This document shows positions 1 to 13,700 of a DNA stretch of 64,000 bases, piece after piece. Made by a program: the position numbers and the translations under genes. The notes below the pieces were generated by a model, which ran no database searches, was not told the origin of the DNA, and saw only the letters and a list, made by a program, of their open reading frames with translations. Where the stretch lies: assembly GCA_905160935.1 (NCBI GenBank), contig CAJHZI010000422.1, forward strand, positions 646,001-710,000, read 5' to 3'. The stretch's first letter is position 1. Each line of letters opens with the position of its first letter. Origin of the DNA: Enchytraeus crypticus (Eukaryota > Annelida > Clitellata > Enchytraeida > Enchytraeidae).

Positions 1-229
1 CATCGTCATCGTCATCATCAATATCATCGTCATTGTCATCATCTTCATCGTCATCATCATCATCAATATCATCGTCATCGTCATCATCAATATCATCATC
101 ATCGTCATCATCATCGTCGTCGTGGTCGTCATCATCATCATCAGTAGCGTCGTCGTCGTCATCATCATCATCGTCATCATCATCATCGTCGTCGTCGTCA
201 TCATCATCATCATCGTCATCATCATCACA
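1..229. repeat. TCA/TCG trinucleotide microsatellite
   Basis: Imperfect array of tca, tcg and occasional aat triplets. The serine-only reading frame through it is a by-product of the repeat and is not a gene. Confidence 0.95.
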
Positions 230-865
230 CATACACCTCGTCAGCAGTCTCGTATATATTAAAACTACTTAAAACAAGCCGTATAAAATTACTGAGACCT
301 CGTTAAATATCGATTAATGGAAAAGCTTGGAGAGCATAGCAAACAGAATTAATACAGTAGCCACCCCGACCATCACCGGCCCGGCATCGTTTAGGATCTT
401 ACTTCTTATTAGCATACATGTATATCCGCGTAGATCAGTTTGGATGAATTAAATTGTAGTGATATGTGATGGGGGGGACGACCCTGACAACATCTTTACG
501 TGACGAAACGAACGTTAGAAATAATAATTAAGCGGAATTTTACATTAAATTTTCTACAGATGAAAGTTAATTAGAATATTTAGGCCATACTGCACACATT
601 AACAACAGATCCGTTAGAACTGGTGAGGTCCCACTGATGTAGAATAAGTAATACATCCTTGTCCATATTTGTATTCAAAATTACTTAATGCAATAATTAG
701 AATACTTTTACTCGTGTTGTGTCCGGGTTTCTGAAGAAAAGACCCACCGTAGACTGCACGTATCGTAAAAAGTGATAAAGCATTAAAATCCAAACAAAGT
801 CACAAAGGGCATTCGGTTGTTGAGCGCTATATGAACATGTATTAGAGTTAGCAGAGCAGTAAAAG

Positions 866-1000
866 CTGGTAAAGCTAACGTTAACGTCAGTTTCCTCACT
901 CGAAAGCGATGTCAGTGACGGGCGAGCCCAGGATTTGAACCCACACCTACTGATCCGCGGTCGAGTAACTTACCGACTTCGCCACTGGCTCCAGCAGTAC
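866..1000 (-). mobile_element. tRNA-derived SINE, family A
   Basis: Read on the minus strand it has a tRNA-Ser-like head (an A-box-like ggcgaagtcggtaag, then a B-box-like gggttcaaatcc), followed by a body containing gacatcgctttcgagtgagg and ctgacgttaac. The same unit recurs at about 7419, 8150, 9229, 17690, 38117, 38251, 51145, 53195 and 60057. It lies in the intron after the last visible exon of the calponin-like gene. Confidence 0.8.
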
Positions 1001-1052
1001 ATCTAAGACTGTTGTTGATATATTTATAAATTCGACCAATAAGAGCACACAC

Positions 1053-3808
1053 CTTACGACCCAGGGCATAGATTCCTAGCACGACCTGCCAGAGATTCTG
1101 ATTCTCATAGAGATCAACTGTTTGGAAGAGATCAGTCTTGTTCACTCCGTACTTCTCACAGGCTGTCAGGTAGTTGTTGATGTTCTCCATCTGCTTGAAT
1201 GGCACCTTCATGTTGTTGTACTTCACTTTACCTATTATCTTGTCTGCCAGTCTAAACCGAAAACAGGATATATACATGTACACAGTTCTCCCTAAGCGAT
1301 TCAAGAATAAAGAAGGGACGTCCCTGACATCATCCTTGGAAACGGACGTTAAACCTTTATAATTATAACGAGTTTGGTAAGAAATATTCATACAAAACAT
1401 GAGATTAGCATCACTAATGTAATTATCAATTTCTTAAATTAAATAAATACTAATTTTACTGATATTCTACAGATAATCAATTAAGCATTATAATCAACGG
1501 TACAATTTAATTTTACAATCATCAACATCATCATTATCTTACCTTTCATCCCAGTTCGGGACAAGAATACATCTTCTCCACTCTTCTCTGTCTCTTGTTT
1601 AATTTAATATTTTTTAAATTAACAGTATAATAATATTAAAATTTCTTCTCCTTCAGTGCACTGCCAAATTCAAGGTTCAAGGTACATATTCATACTCCAA
1701 GTCGGTTCTCTTTAATTATTATATTAAAGTATAATAATCTAATTTAATAAAAAATACATTTAATTAATAGTTGTTTATCTCAGAGAGTGTAATGAGAGGT
1801 TTCACTAGGGGGCGGGGCTTACTTGCAGAGTATGATCCCGTCCTTGAGAGCCTCGTGGAATCTATCAGGTCCCAAAATCTCTTCATCCGGTACATTCTGC
1901 GCAATATCAATCAATCAAACACTCAACCATTCAATCAATCGACCGATCATATCAATCGATTTACCGCCCACTCGATCGATCATTTAACCAGATTCGATCA
2001 GTCAATAGATCAATCAGTGGAGGCGGATTTGGCGTATTTGGTTAAGTGTACGCTTCATAAACTAAGTTAAGCGACATCGAGCTCGGTTAGTCTATGGATG
2101 GGTCACCACCTAGGAAGAGGAATGAACAGATATCTCAGGATGTTGGAAGGTTATTCATAATCGGCGCTGACTGTAAGGTACAGCAATGTGACGTACTGTA
2201 ATAGTTATATAGGCAACGAATACTAATTCTGGTGCATTTGGATTTATTGAGCGCTCGTCAGCTCTGCTCACTGATTTTGGTTCCATGGTACTCAATATTG
2301 TCGTGTGGCACACTGGTAGTCCAATTGTGTGTTGTTGTTTCTTCTCTTCTGCAAATGCATTTAAACCGGTATGCTCTGGTCTTTTAGTGCTTGATGCAGT
2401 CATGGACGTCTGCTCTGATGTTATACAACTGTTGAATACTCTGGTATTTCAAGACATCACCCTGGGGTGAAGAACCGGCCGTTAAATCTTCATCATACTG
2501 TACGGTAATGAAGAAGAGTAATTAATCTGAAGTAGTTTTCCGATGCTTTCATACAACACTAGCTATAGACTAGTACTAACAGGATTGTAAAATCTTCATT
2601 ATACTGTACGGCAATGAAAAGGGTAATTTATCTGAAGTAGTTTTCCGTTGTTTTCATACAACTCTAGAGTACTAACAGGATTGAGGGGCTCTCCAATGAC
2701 GTCCTGTATCCACAGTCTCGCCTCCTGCTCCTTCTCCACCTCGTACTTAGCTGCCAACTGCGCTCACACAACAACAACATCCACTATAGACCTAGCTACT
2801 CTGTGGTGCCCGGGACACGGAAGAATCGACCAACCGTCATCTGCACGCGTCGTACGAGGCGACTAAACATAAACTGAAGTAGTATTTTTCTCATGCTATA
2901 CATATAGGGTACACAAAGTATGGATAAGGCATTGCCTTCAATTGTGAAAGGATTAACTTGTTGATCTAAGGAATGCTCTCTATGAAGCGTGAAAGCAGAC
3001 TCTGTGCATGAATATGTACCTTGGACCTGCCAGTGCACTAGAAAGTAAACGTTCGGGTAATTTTGTTGAGCAATTCTGTTTAACAATAATAATATTTAGC
3101 CTCAATAAAAATATTAAATATTTCACCTCAAAAACTGTTAGAAAAACTGATCAAAACAATAGACCCTCTGGAGTAATATTATAACAAGTCACAATAATAG
3201 AATAACATATCAGAATAACAGATCACAATAACAGAATAACAGATCACAATAACATATCAGAATAACAGATTACAATAACATAATAACAGTTCACAATAAC
3301 ATATCAGAACAACAGATCACAATAACAGAATAACAGCTCACAATAACATAGCAGAATAACAGATCACAATAACATATCAGGACAACAGATCAAAATCAGA
3401 ACAGACTAGCAGATCAGAATAACAGATTATAATAACTGAATAACAGATCAGAATAACACAATAATAGAACATATAAGCATAATAACAGATGAGAATACAG
3501 ATGAGAATAAGATATGAGAATAACAGATGAGAATAACAGATGAGAATAACAGATGAGAATAACAGATGAGAATAACAGATGACCGCAACAGCAGATCATG
3601 AGATAACGTCATAAGATGTAGCGGAAGAAGCCCATGCAGCATTCTCATGCTTCTACACAGTGACGACGATGAGCTGTAGTTCTTGAAGGAGACTGAAAGA
3701 TCTAGTTCTAACCTCATATATACGTAAGACTCAGTACAACATAACAGCAAAGCTCACCTTTCCCTTGATCTCTGCAGTCAATCCATAGCCTTTAGGTCTG
3801 GAAGCCAT
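1053..3808 (-). CDS. calponin/transgelin-like protein, 5' part (four exons, runs off left edge)
   Basis: Four coding exons on the minus strand, in transcription order 3808-3758, 2757-2677, 1896-1823 and 1251-1053. All have GT/AG junctions and compatible phases. They encode MASRPKGYGLTAEIKGK, then a helix ending in ARLWIQDVIGEPLNP, then a segment containing FHEALKDGIILCK, then KLADKIIGKV through VPFKQMENINNYL, a CEKYGV segment, DLFQTVDLYE and ALGRK. This is the N-terminal tail and single calponin-homology domain of the transgelin/Mp20 family, which binds actin and modulates smooth or striated muscle. The family's C-terminal calponin-like repeat (GLQMG type) is not visible, so it should lie left of position 1. 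The start was chosen because family members begin at this point and the exon ends in phase 0 at a good donor (gtgagc). Exon 3's acceptor directly follows a GATT tract, and exon 2's donor is tandemly duplicated. It could be transgelin, Mp20 or a short calponin; the missing 3' end decides. Confidence 0.9.
1900..1995. repeat. TCAA/GATT tract upstream of calponin-like exon 3
   Basis: Degenerate atcaatcaat repeats. On the sense (minus) strand they read gattgattgat and end a few bases before the acceptor at 1896. Confidence 0.75.
2480..2680. repeat. tandem duplication (~97 bp) carrying the exon 2 donor of the calponin-like gene
   Basis: Two copies of a unit containing atactgtacgg, aatgaa, ctgaagtagttttccg and tttcatacaac, each ending in agtactaacaggattg. 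Reverse-complemented, that end is the exon 2 donor CAATCCT|gttagtact. The real donor is at 2677 and the second copy is near 2586. Confidence 0.8.
3181..3600. repeat. minisatellite of AATAACAGATCA-type units
   Basis: About 3181-3440 is built of degenerate 24-28 bp units (cacaataacatatcagaataacagat). From about 3490 to 3580 a 13-bp derivative (gatgagaataaca) dominates. It lies in intron 1 of the calponin-like gene, about 160 bases from exon 1. Confidence 0.85.
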
Positions 3809-4007
3809 TGTGAAGTTACGTTCTGTTTAAATTTAGCTCCTGAAAGAAAGAAAGACAGAAATATAGAGCATCAAGAGTTGCTGACTCTTTACAATATGTG
3901 TCAACACCTGTGGCTTGTCTAGAGCCTGGAGACGAGATGAGAGGATCAGCAAGAAACCTTTAAAACCAAACATCCCGTATTACCAATGGTACACGTACCT
4001 GCCTGCT

Positions 4008-4300
4008 ACTTGCTGGTCAGCTTGCTGACCGCTGTTACGCGCTGATCAGCTTGCTGAAGGCTGCTACGTGCTGATCAGCTTGCTGAAGGCTGCTACGTGC
4101 TCATCAGCTTGCTGAAGGCTGCTACGTGATGGTAAGCTTGCTGAAGGCTGCTACGTGCTGATCAGCTTGCTGAAGGCTGCTACGTGCTGGTCAGCTTACT
4201 GAAGGCTGCTACATGCTGGTCAGCTTGCTGTAGGCTGCTACATGCTGGTAAGCTTGCTGAAGCTGCTACGTGCCGGTCAGCAAGCGTAGCAGCCTTCAGA
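4008..4300. repeat. 29-bp minisatellite
   Basis: About ten copies of a 29-bp unit (ctgaaggctgctacgtgctg followed by atcagcttg). Scattered substitutions alternate gatcagc, ggtcagc and ggtaagc. It is about 200 bases upstream of the calponin-like start codon, so it could sit in its promoter or 5' UTR. Confidence 0.9.
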
Positions 4301-5430
4301 TCGTGATCAGCTCAAAAAGTGATCACTCAAAAAGTGATAACTTTTTGTGACGTTCCAATAGCTAGCAATCGATAACTTTATCCACTGGCCATAGCCAATT
4401 TTGGATTTTATGAACTTTGCAATGCGCTAATATCCGCTGATTTGGCAGTTGATTTATCGTAATATTGGCTGTTAAGTTGACCGCTTGCTCGCTAAATTCC
4501 AAGTTAACGACTCTGGGAAATTTTTTCTGTGACAGTTTAACCGCGCACATCCAACTATCCAATAGCAGAGCTCAATGATCTTCAATCGCTTCGAATTCTT
4601 AATTCTTAAAAAAAATCTAACGTGTATTGAGTTAGGCTGGAGTTGTGTTCAAGATTGTTTCATAAAACGCAGAACGTGAATATTTAAGTTATCAGGGCAA
4701 CTAAGACCAAATCTATAACTACTTAAAAGTTACTTTTATCGCTTACACATAAAATGGGCCATTAATCGCGTGTGCATGAAACAAGCTGTCGATTGGCCAC
4801 TAAGATTTAACAGCCCAGGTGGCGCTGGCCAATAGCAGAGCACTGTAGCTTACAGTTATTGGAATAATTTTACCGACTTGACCTGAAGTTTATGAGTTGA
4901 AAAATGCTCATAAAATCCGAAGTCGAATATTAAGTTATAATACAAGCAATAAGGACCCTGTCCATAACTAATAATTGCCATCTAATATCGATGTGCTGTA
5001 AAATTGTGCGCTAGAGAACAAGCAGCAAACAGGATGAGCTTGGTTAGAACAGGATCTCGCATCGTAATTAACTCATTTAACTGTGTATCTGCATTGCTAG
5101 GTCTCTGTCACTCTATCACAGACAAGACTACCTGTGAAACAGTGCAGCAGACCACAATGTGTCGAGATCTACAAGCGGCTGCTGTATTTTTATATTTGTG
5201 AAACATTTCGAAGGGAGGGCGAAGGCATGCCAACGAAAGTGATCAGGGCTTTGTCATAGGGGGAAGTTAAAAACCCAAAAAAGGGCATCACACGTCTGAC
5301 AAGGAAAGATCAACCCCCCCCCCCCCCCCCAACTCCATCAGCAAACATAATCCTAGTTTTAAGCAACGACTGTTTACCACGTTCAGCAGGAATGTATCTG
5401 AATGAATAAGATGCTCTACTGGGTGACTGG

Positions 5431-5492
5431 GGTGAGGATTCAAATCTCAAGTCGGTGGAGAATGCTGCACCGACTTTAGATTTGAATCCTCA
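5431..5492. repeat. short inverted repeat (hairpin)
   Basis: Arms of about 25 bases (ggtgaggattcaaatctcaa... and its near-complement ending in gatttgaatcctca) are separated by a loop of about 12 bases. The arms carry a degenerate tRNA B-box-like gattcaaatc, suggesting SINE ends in head-to-head orientation. Confidence 0.7.
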
Positions 5493-6601
5493 ATGACCCG
5501 GTTATTCGTGTATGGGAGCGCTCTGCAATATAACTCTATATAGCGCAGAGCTACGACTAATATAACAATTCTTACATATCACCAGAAATAAGGTGTGTAA
5601 AGTAGTTTCGAAGACAGGTTTAAGGGCTACGCAATACGTCTAGATCAAGCATCGACACAAGCTGATAGGCCTATTAGTAAAATCTCAACTGACTCTTGCA
5701 TTAAAATCAATTACTACATGTCGTTATTATATCAGTGAACAAAATAAATAATCCCGTTATAGTTTTTCGTTGTCTTCTCCGTACCTAAGTAATAGTCTCC
5801 TTGTGCGAATACCTTCTGTGAACGGCGGATTTATTTTAAATCATACACAAAGTAATAATACTAAAGTACGTTTGGATCAGTAGGATTGCCGAATAGATAG
5901 CACACTGGCTAGAGAAGCTGGATGTCATACGTTCTAATCTCAACCAGGCCGGCTCTGACAGTATCTCTTGTAGTAATTCGCAGACGTTAAACTTTTAGCC
6001 AAGGTTTATTCAAAAGTAATGAAGTATTTTCAAGATTATAGCGTCGAACTTACTGTAAGTGATACAAAATAATACGATTTAGTTTAAGTCTTGAGCGGTG
6101 ACGATAACAGAACGAAATAGAACGAAAAAGAACGACAGAGATTCACTTTATACTTCAGACACTTTCTACGTCGTAATATATAAGTAAACCTTACGCAGGA
6201 GAGATTCAAGCAGCCTATGACTCTGTATGTACACACAGAGCGCTGTCTGCCGTTGTTTATATTCAAACTGTCACCGAACAGCCCGGGCACAAGGGCCAGC
6301 CACTCAACTCGTGTGAGAGGCCGCTAGGCTGCATCGCTGGAATGTCGCACAGAGCTTGCTAGAGTGGGGTGATCACAGCTTATAAGATCTGGGGAGCACA
6401 AGCTGGGAAACGTTTTAATTTGTAAGGAATTCGTTCCCCCAGTTGGCGCGATTTGCCCTCTAACCCAGCGGTTGCTCCCTGCAGGTATAAATAAATCTTT
6501 TAGTAGAGTGTGTAAGACAAAGAAAGTATCCTGTCTATTTTTAAACAAACCATTCCTGGCGTGGCTTATACAATATGGAATACGCACACACGGAGAGAGA
6601 G

Positions 6602-6646
<45 letters not shown>

Positions 6647-6991
6647 GCGAGAGACATCTTTTCTTTGGCAAAGGCTTTCCATGACTTTGCAAAGATTTCA
6701 TGCAGTCTGCTTCAACAATTCTTTTAAGCCGATTGATGACCTCGAGTAGCCGGGCGGCGATTCAGCACGTATTGCTTGAATCGTTTTTATCAAACCCCAG
6801 GTTCTTTATACCGGGGTAAATAAAATAAAAAATAGAATAAAAAAATAAAATAATAATAATAATAATAACCTCCGACGATTTTTATAGCGGAGTCATGGCC
6901 GGTTCCGGTCTTCGAGACTGCTTTACAGATTCCTGGCAGGTTATTATTAATCCTTTCCATGGTTAATCATATCTTTGCTGTTGAATGAGAT

Positions 6992-7054
<63 letters not shown>

Positions 7055-7418
7055 GAGAGAGAGAGATTGACCAATTCCGTAAATAAATTGTTTACGTACT
7101 GTTATGAACGTTAAAGTTATGTAGGGCCTATCCACTTCCAGGAAATGTTACCATAGTGTGCCCTTACCTAATTAAAACATTCCAAATGGAGCAGTAAGGC
7201 TGTCGGGGGCTAAATTCGCCCCCGGCCCCTTTTCAGAATTCGGGGGTGTTATCTGTGACTTTAAAGTTTAAACCAAGCATTGTTGAGATTAACAGGTTTG
7301 CTGTGGAATAACTCTGCCCGGATATGCGTCATACACATGAATATGTGAGATCTAATGGGCGATCTGCCAGTGCCATCAGCCAGCAATCAGTCTGTATATG
7401 AGCCTTTTTATAAATGTA

Positions 7419-7545
7419 AAAGCTAATTTTCACGTCAGTTTCCTCAGTCGAAAGCGATGTCAGTGACGGGCGAGCCCAGGATTTGAACCCCACAATACTG
7501 GTCCGCGGTCGAATATCTTACCGATATCGCCACTGGCTCCAGCCA
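7419..7545 (-). mobile_element. tRNA-derived SINE, family A
   Basis: Minus-strand copy with the head (gccagtggcgatatcggtaa), a B-box-like ggggttcaaatcc and the gacatcgctttcga body. Closely matches the copy at 866-1000. Confidence 0.8.
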
Positions 7546-8934
7546 ATCAATACCAATCAATCAATCGTTGATTATGTCAGTGATACACAATTCAGAATTT
7601 CATTAAATCCATAGATCGCTCTCTTTCTCAGGCAAACACTAAACGAGTTCTATCTAATCATAATAATAATTGCCCATAATATAACACTATAATTAGTTCA
7701 CTCAACGACTCTATCTATATCTGGTTATAATATAAGACCAATTAGCTCATTCACCGAATTCTATCTAATCGTATACTCATAACATAAACTAATTAGCTCT
7801 TCATTATTCAGGTATTTACTATTTACAATTAACAGTTACTGCAATCTGTAGGCTAGTGTCGCTATTTACTGTGTAATTGTGTTAAGCGATGAATTGATGC
7901 TGATGACATTATTTTGATCAGACTGGACCCTGATTCATTGAACCTTATCCATTGTTTACGATGTCAATCGTCTACAACTATAGCCACTTGTGGACATGAA
8001 GAGGAAAGCGGAAGACGGAGAAGAGTGGATGCGTTATATATCATGAACCTGCCAGTAGGCAGTGCACTAAGAGAGAGAGAGAAAGAGAGAGAGAGAGAAA
8101 GAGAGAGCAGCCTTTAAGTCTTACTCTTATAATTGCATACCAAGAACAATAAAAAAGCTAAAAGCTGATAAAGCTAATGTCAGCATCACTTTCCTCACTC
8201 GAAAGCGATGTTAGTGACGGGCGAGCCCAGGATTTGAATCCCGCACATACTGAAGTGAAAGATATCAACATACTTGATCATTTCACTATAATACGTGTTT
8301 ACTTTACACGTTTTGCTAGTGTTTTTATTGAATCATATTACTCCTATCGAGGTTGAAGTAGATCACACCCCTCATAAGTTCCTAGACCTAAAACAAGACA
8401 GCTTTCATTTCTCACAGAGTTTGTCCCAGTGATAAATTTGTCTTATCTGTCTGTCACAGTGTCACCACATCGATTGGAAAACTGGTATGACTTTCTCAGG
8501 TATTTACGAGTTATGACAATCATACGTATACGCTGATACTGTTTACTACAACAAGACAATAAACTAATCAGCGTTTCTTGTGAATATTTAGATACGATAG
8601 CAAGAAGTATTTGTGGAATGACGTCTCTACATTAGCATGCCTATAGTCATCAGTAAATCCTAAACAAAGAATGTCGTATGCACAAATGAATCACGAAGAC
8701 CTGCATGTTAGATTTACTACAAGAGCACTCAATGTACATTCAGTGTAAAACATTTCCTCATTGCTCGGCCTACACCGCTAGATAAGCCCACATCAAGGTA
8801 CCAGCAGAACGCTACGTTGTTGACATATCGAGGCTGAGAGGCTATACTTTGTTATCTACATGTAGTTACTACTCTCTCCCAGCCTCTCACAGCCATTGCT
8901 ATCCCGAGAGCGACAGGCTGTGTCCTACAATATT

Positions 8935-9075
8935 AATCAATCAATCAATAAGAATTTAAAGTCCGGTTCCTCTCCATAAAGCAATGTCAGGGACGTCTCT
9001 TGCAGACACTACATAAACAGGCGCCAAAGCACTACACGATGACGACTGAGTACACAGAGACCACAAGAGAAAGCA
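8935..9075 (-). mobile_element. SINE, family D, with ATTG tail
   Basis: On the minus strand it reads gtgtactcagtcgtcatcg, ggcgcctgtttatg, gagacgtccctgacattgc, then gaaccggac and an (ATTG)n tail. The same element in the opposite orientation lies at about 40905-41040, with tail-end fragments near 10490, 11825, 12117 and 20203. Confidence 0.7.
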
Positions 9076-9228
9076 AGATCAAAACAGTGCTTAGCAATTG
9101 AGTGCTAACAGTGCTAAACAATTTATCAAAATTAGCTGCAACTTCTACAATTATACACGCCAGCATCAGCATACTGTACAACGCCTACTAATACATGTGT
9201 ACTTATCTATAAATTGAAGCCGTAAAGC

Positions 9229-9350
9229 AGATGTTAACGTCAGTTTCCTCACTCGAAAGCGTTATCAGTGGCGGGAGAGCCCAGGATTTGAATCTCGCAT
9301 ATACTGATCCGCGGTCGAATATTTTACCGACATCGCCACTTTCTCCAGCC
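9229..9350 (-). mobile_element. tRNA-derived SINE, family A
   Basis: Minus-strand copy with the same head, B-box region and ctgacgttaac body as the other family A copies. A further truncated copy lies at about 8150-8255. Confidence 0.75.
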
Positions 9351-10136
9351 CATAGTATATTGCAATAGTATCCTAGCAGGTTCTAACATCTGTAAGTTTA
9401 TGTTGCAAGACATTAGCAAATAAGCGAATGCAGGTCAGAGTCCTTTCATTTATTTTTATCTTTAAACTATCCATCAGTCAGATCAACTCACGTTCTACAT
9501 TCATGTAGGCGTAGAGTAGGCGTAGAGTAGGCGTAGAGTAGGCGTAGAGTAGGCCTACTGTGCCCGACTACTTTATCGATTATTCGTCAATCACGTGCTA
9601 AAATTAACTCATAGGCCTATAAGAAAGTAAGAAAGACTCCACACATGAAATAATTAGTTAAATCGCAATTGTTTGCCCGGTTCTTTAGATAAATTGGCTA
9701 AGAAATACATGTAAAAGTGCGCATCGACTGAATAATAACAATTTCATAATAACTTAGCTTTACTAAAATCTACAGTTATACTAGAATATACATGTATAGG
9801 CCTAATAATATGCTAATGTATATTTTCATAGAAGACATACCCTTCCTAGGACTGAATTTTCGGGATTTTGATTCTCACCGTATATTGGACCTCACATTCG
9901 GCTCATCGTTTGGATTTAGTTCCACAGTGATTGTTTTTATAAGTCGTTGTTTTTATTAACAACCATATAACAAGCTACATGTAATTTGTTTTAGCTGTTG
10001 CTGTTGTTGACTTTATGGCGCCTGTTCAATGCGCTTTTACTCACAGTAATTTTTATACGCTTTTACTCACACTTGTTTACATTTGAATAGTTTTCATTTC
10101 TTGAACTTTGGAACTTTAACTTAAATTTTGCCTAAA

Positions 10137-10632
10137 ATGGATTCGAAATATGACAAGGTATTTATGTGACTGGTACAGATAACTTATATTTACTATTTCT
10201 GAATGGCAGAAATTTGTTCCGTATTTGGTTACTGTGAAATTGTTTAACGATATTTAGGTCTACTGAAAGGCCAATCATGATCTTGTCGAAACCATGTTGT
10301 GAAACCACCCACCGATCTAATTACAGATTCTGTGTATTTTGTAACGTGTTAGCTCAGTAGGCCCGGCTGCATATAGGTAAGGTATACGACTGCGTATGGG
10401 TATGTGCATGGTTCAAATCCATTGCTCGCCCCGTGTCTGAAACATTTTTGAAATGGAATTGTTGATTCTACTGCCAGTAAAGCACCACTATCAATCAATC
10501 AATCAATAAGAATGTAGCGCCGTTTTAATCACTATATGGAAATATCAGGGACGTAACCGTCTTATTCTTTATCAGCGGCATAAAATTTTACTAAATATAT
10601 ATGTATCTTATATGTATATATATTATATATTT

Positions 10633-10714
<82 letters not shown>

Positions 10715-13700
10715 ACTCTTTAAAATCAATGTATTTACGTATCAAACCCTAATTTTATTGCGACTCATTGCGTAATAAAAGTTTTGACGGTAAATCTGAT
10801 AATTGTATTGATTCTAGGAGCATCCTCGTAATCTCATCCCTGCTCTGTGCAGACAACTCTATGACCTCGGGTGGGTGACTGGCACAGGAGGTGGGATCAG
10901 CATAAAACATGGGTGGGGATTACTTGTTCTTTTAATTATTGTTATTAATTATTACTATTATTGTTATTAATTTTTATTGTTAATATTGTTATTTCCCCGT
11001 GTTGGGTCCGGGTCGTTTGAAGAATTTGACCAACCGGTGACTGCACATGTCGTAGAAGGTGACTAATGCACTACCAACGTCAGAAAGGGCATTTGGTTGG
11101 TGAGCGCCTAGGCTCCAGTAATTGCCACAAAACTTAATCGAATGGATAAACTTTGAAAGTCTATTCGTATCCCGACCCTGGTTAAACTGGGATTTAAGGG
11201 AAGATGATGATGATGATGTTATTATTATTGTTATTAATTATTACTATACTTTGAATATTAATGAACTGATTTGATCAAGAAATTTGCATTCGTAATAATT
11301 AGATCAGTTTTCATAATTTAGGACCTTTGTCTAGTAAATTTTAGCAATTAAATTTAGCAGGTCCTTCACCGTTGTGTAAACTACAGGAAATAAATAAACT
11401 TGTTTCTAGGTGCTGGATGTTGTCTTGAGCATGACTAGTGGTATATGTAGAATGTCTTGGTAGCGTAGGGTAACATCATAACGTTTTAAATGACAGATTC
11501 TGAGGTGAATTGAACCCTCATGGGTTCGAATCCCATCCGCGCTGATCTGAGAGTAAAATCTCGGGTATTCACTGGACTGGCTACATGGAAAATTGACAAA
11601 ATGGCTTAATGGATTTAACATGAGGTATTAAAAGTGATAGATATCAACATAGTTAATCATTTCACAATAATATGTGTTTACTTTTTATATCTTTATTGAC
11701 ACTAGTATATCGTATGTTGCAGGGACGACATCTACATTGCTCCCTCTGGGGTCCAGAAAGAACGTATTCAGGTAACTGCATTGATTCACTCGTTCAAGTC
11801 TCTATATATTGCGTATCAAACAAATCAGTCAATAAGAATTTAATGACTGGTTTCTCACCGTAAGACAATGTCAGGGACGTCATACATTATTAGTATCTAA
11901 CTATTATTATCCTACATGTCCATTTCTTGTTTTTTTCGTGTGACGACAGAGTCGAAGTGGTTATAGTTTTGAAAGGGCATTGAAAACTCTGTACTCTGAG
12001 TTATAGCCACCTCTTGGGCTCACTGTGTTGCTCCTGGATTTGATGAAATGGTAGAAAGCAAGTCAGTAGGTGACGCTAAGTAGTTGTTGGTTGACAGAAG
12101 TATGAGTCAATATAATCAATCAATCAAAAGAAATTAACGTCCGGTTCTTCGCCATAAGGCAATGTCAAAGACGTCTCATGCAGACTCTACACAAACTGTG
12201 TTTCGAATCTTCTGTGTTTCTAATTTCTATTATTCAGGTAAAACTAACAGACATTTATGTTGAGAGTGTCCTACTTATTATTCTGCCGGTGTAAACCATT
12301 GATCAGAAATATAATAAAAAAGAATGTGCTTGAGATTTTTAAGACTAAAACTTTTTTGAAAGTGTAGATTCTTTTGAAAATCCAAGTGAGTTTCTGGCTC
12401 CATGGCATGTCAGTGGCGGGGAGAGCTCTGGATTTGAACCCTCTGCCTACTGATATGATCTGTTAACAACATGTCAACAAGCCACCGGCTCAGCCCAAAC
12501 CAGAGGGCATGGCTTGAATGGGCTGTGGCTTCTCTCTCTTAGTGCACTGCCTACTGGCTGGTCCATAGTATATAATGCCACCACTCTTCTCTGTCTTCCG
12601 TTTTACCTTCATTTCCACATGCTGCGGCTTATGCGTCATTAAAGTCACTCTCTCTCTTCAGTGCACTGCCAAGTGGCAGGTTCAAGGTACATATTAATAC
12701 TCAAAGTCTGCTTTCTCGTTCCATAAGAGCACTCCTTAGATCAGCAAGTTAATCCCTTCACAAAGTCTGTTCCTTATCCATACCTTATGTAGCCTATAGC
12801 CTGGGAAAATAAAGTCACTAATATTAGCAATACTTGAGTTGATGTTTAATATAAACTGCCTGTCATATTACATCGTATGTTGCCCGCAGCCTGAGGATTT
12901 ATTTGTCCAGACGTTGGGGGGTGAGGACCTAGAAAGCCCCCCCACAGAGAAGCGACTGAAGAAGAGTCAGTGCACCCCGCTGTTCATGAACGCCTACAGG
13001 ATGAGGGGGGCGGGTGCAGTGATCCACAGCCACTCTAAGGAGGCTGTCACTGCCACACTGCTCAATGCTGATAGCAGAGAATTCAAGATCTCTCACATAG
13101 AAATGATCAAAGGCATCAAGAAAGATTCCACGGGTATTTTGTGCTCTTGTATATATATACAGAGATATTTAAACAAGTCAATAATTGTATGATATTGAAT
13201 TTATCTAGACTTTCTACATGTGGTAAGCCGATTTACACAGCTTTTTTTTTATTTATTTTAATTTTATTTATTTAAATGGTTCAATCATTTCACACAATAG
13301 AGATATAAAAGTCTCACAAAATACAGCAATTCACATGAAATGAAAAGGACACAAAGGTCCGAAGACTCTAACATGTGCCCTGATAAGAAAATAAATAATA
13401 CATGATTTAAGCATCATTACATTATAAAAGCCTTTACACCATTACAGTGATCACAATATTTACAGTAAAATACGTGTATATGCTGGGCTATAAAATCAAA
13501 TATTTACTAAAATCAATTTTATCTATATTGCGTTTAAATGAACTAACACTATTCGTCGTGACCACGGAGTCTGGCAGTGAGTTCCAAGGTTCACAGACTC
13601 TAATAGAGAAAAATATCTTCTAGCGTTGACTCTGGATTGGTCAGTATATAACTTCAGTGAGTGACCACGAGATCGCCTACTAGACAGTAGCAATCCATAG

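Larger units (their letters stand above)
4301..10136. other. intergenic region between the calponin-like gene and APIP
   Basis: The two genes are divergent, so both promoters should lie here. I see no conserved coding exon. The content is repeats: a poly-C run at about 5311-5330, an AAT microsatellite at 6604-6648, a GA microsatellite at about 6990-7065, TCAA tracts, an 11-bp tandem repeat (aggcgtagagt) at about 9508-9556, LINE debris at 7960-8110 and several SINEs. No promoter motif stands out. Confidence 0.6.

Noticed and set aside
33..272. Poly-serine open frame
   Set aside because: Entirely produced by the TCA/TCG microsatellite.
4362..4562. 66-codon minus-strand frame upstream of the calponin-like gene
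   Set aside because: No recognisable domain, no splice or conservation support; length is within chance expectation.
6324..6701. Frames with poly-Asn or poly-Leu around the AAT repeat
   Set aside because: Low-complexity translation of a microsatellite; no conserved domain or splice context.
10345..10436. Possible true tRNA gene
   Set aside because: A-box and B-box-like motifs are present, but the acceptor and anticodon stems do not pair; a SINE head fits better.
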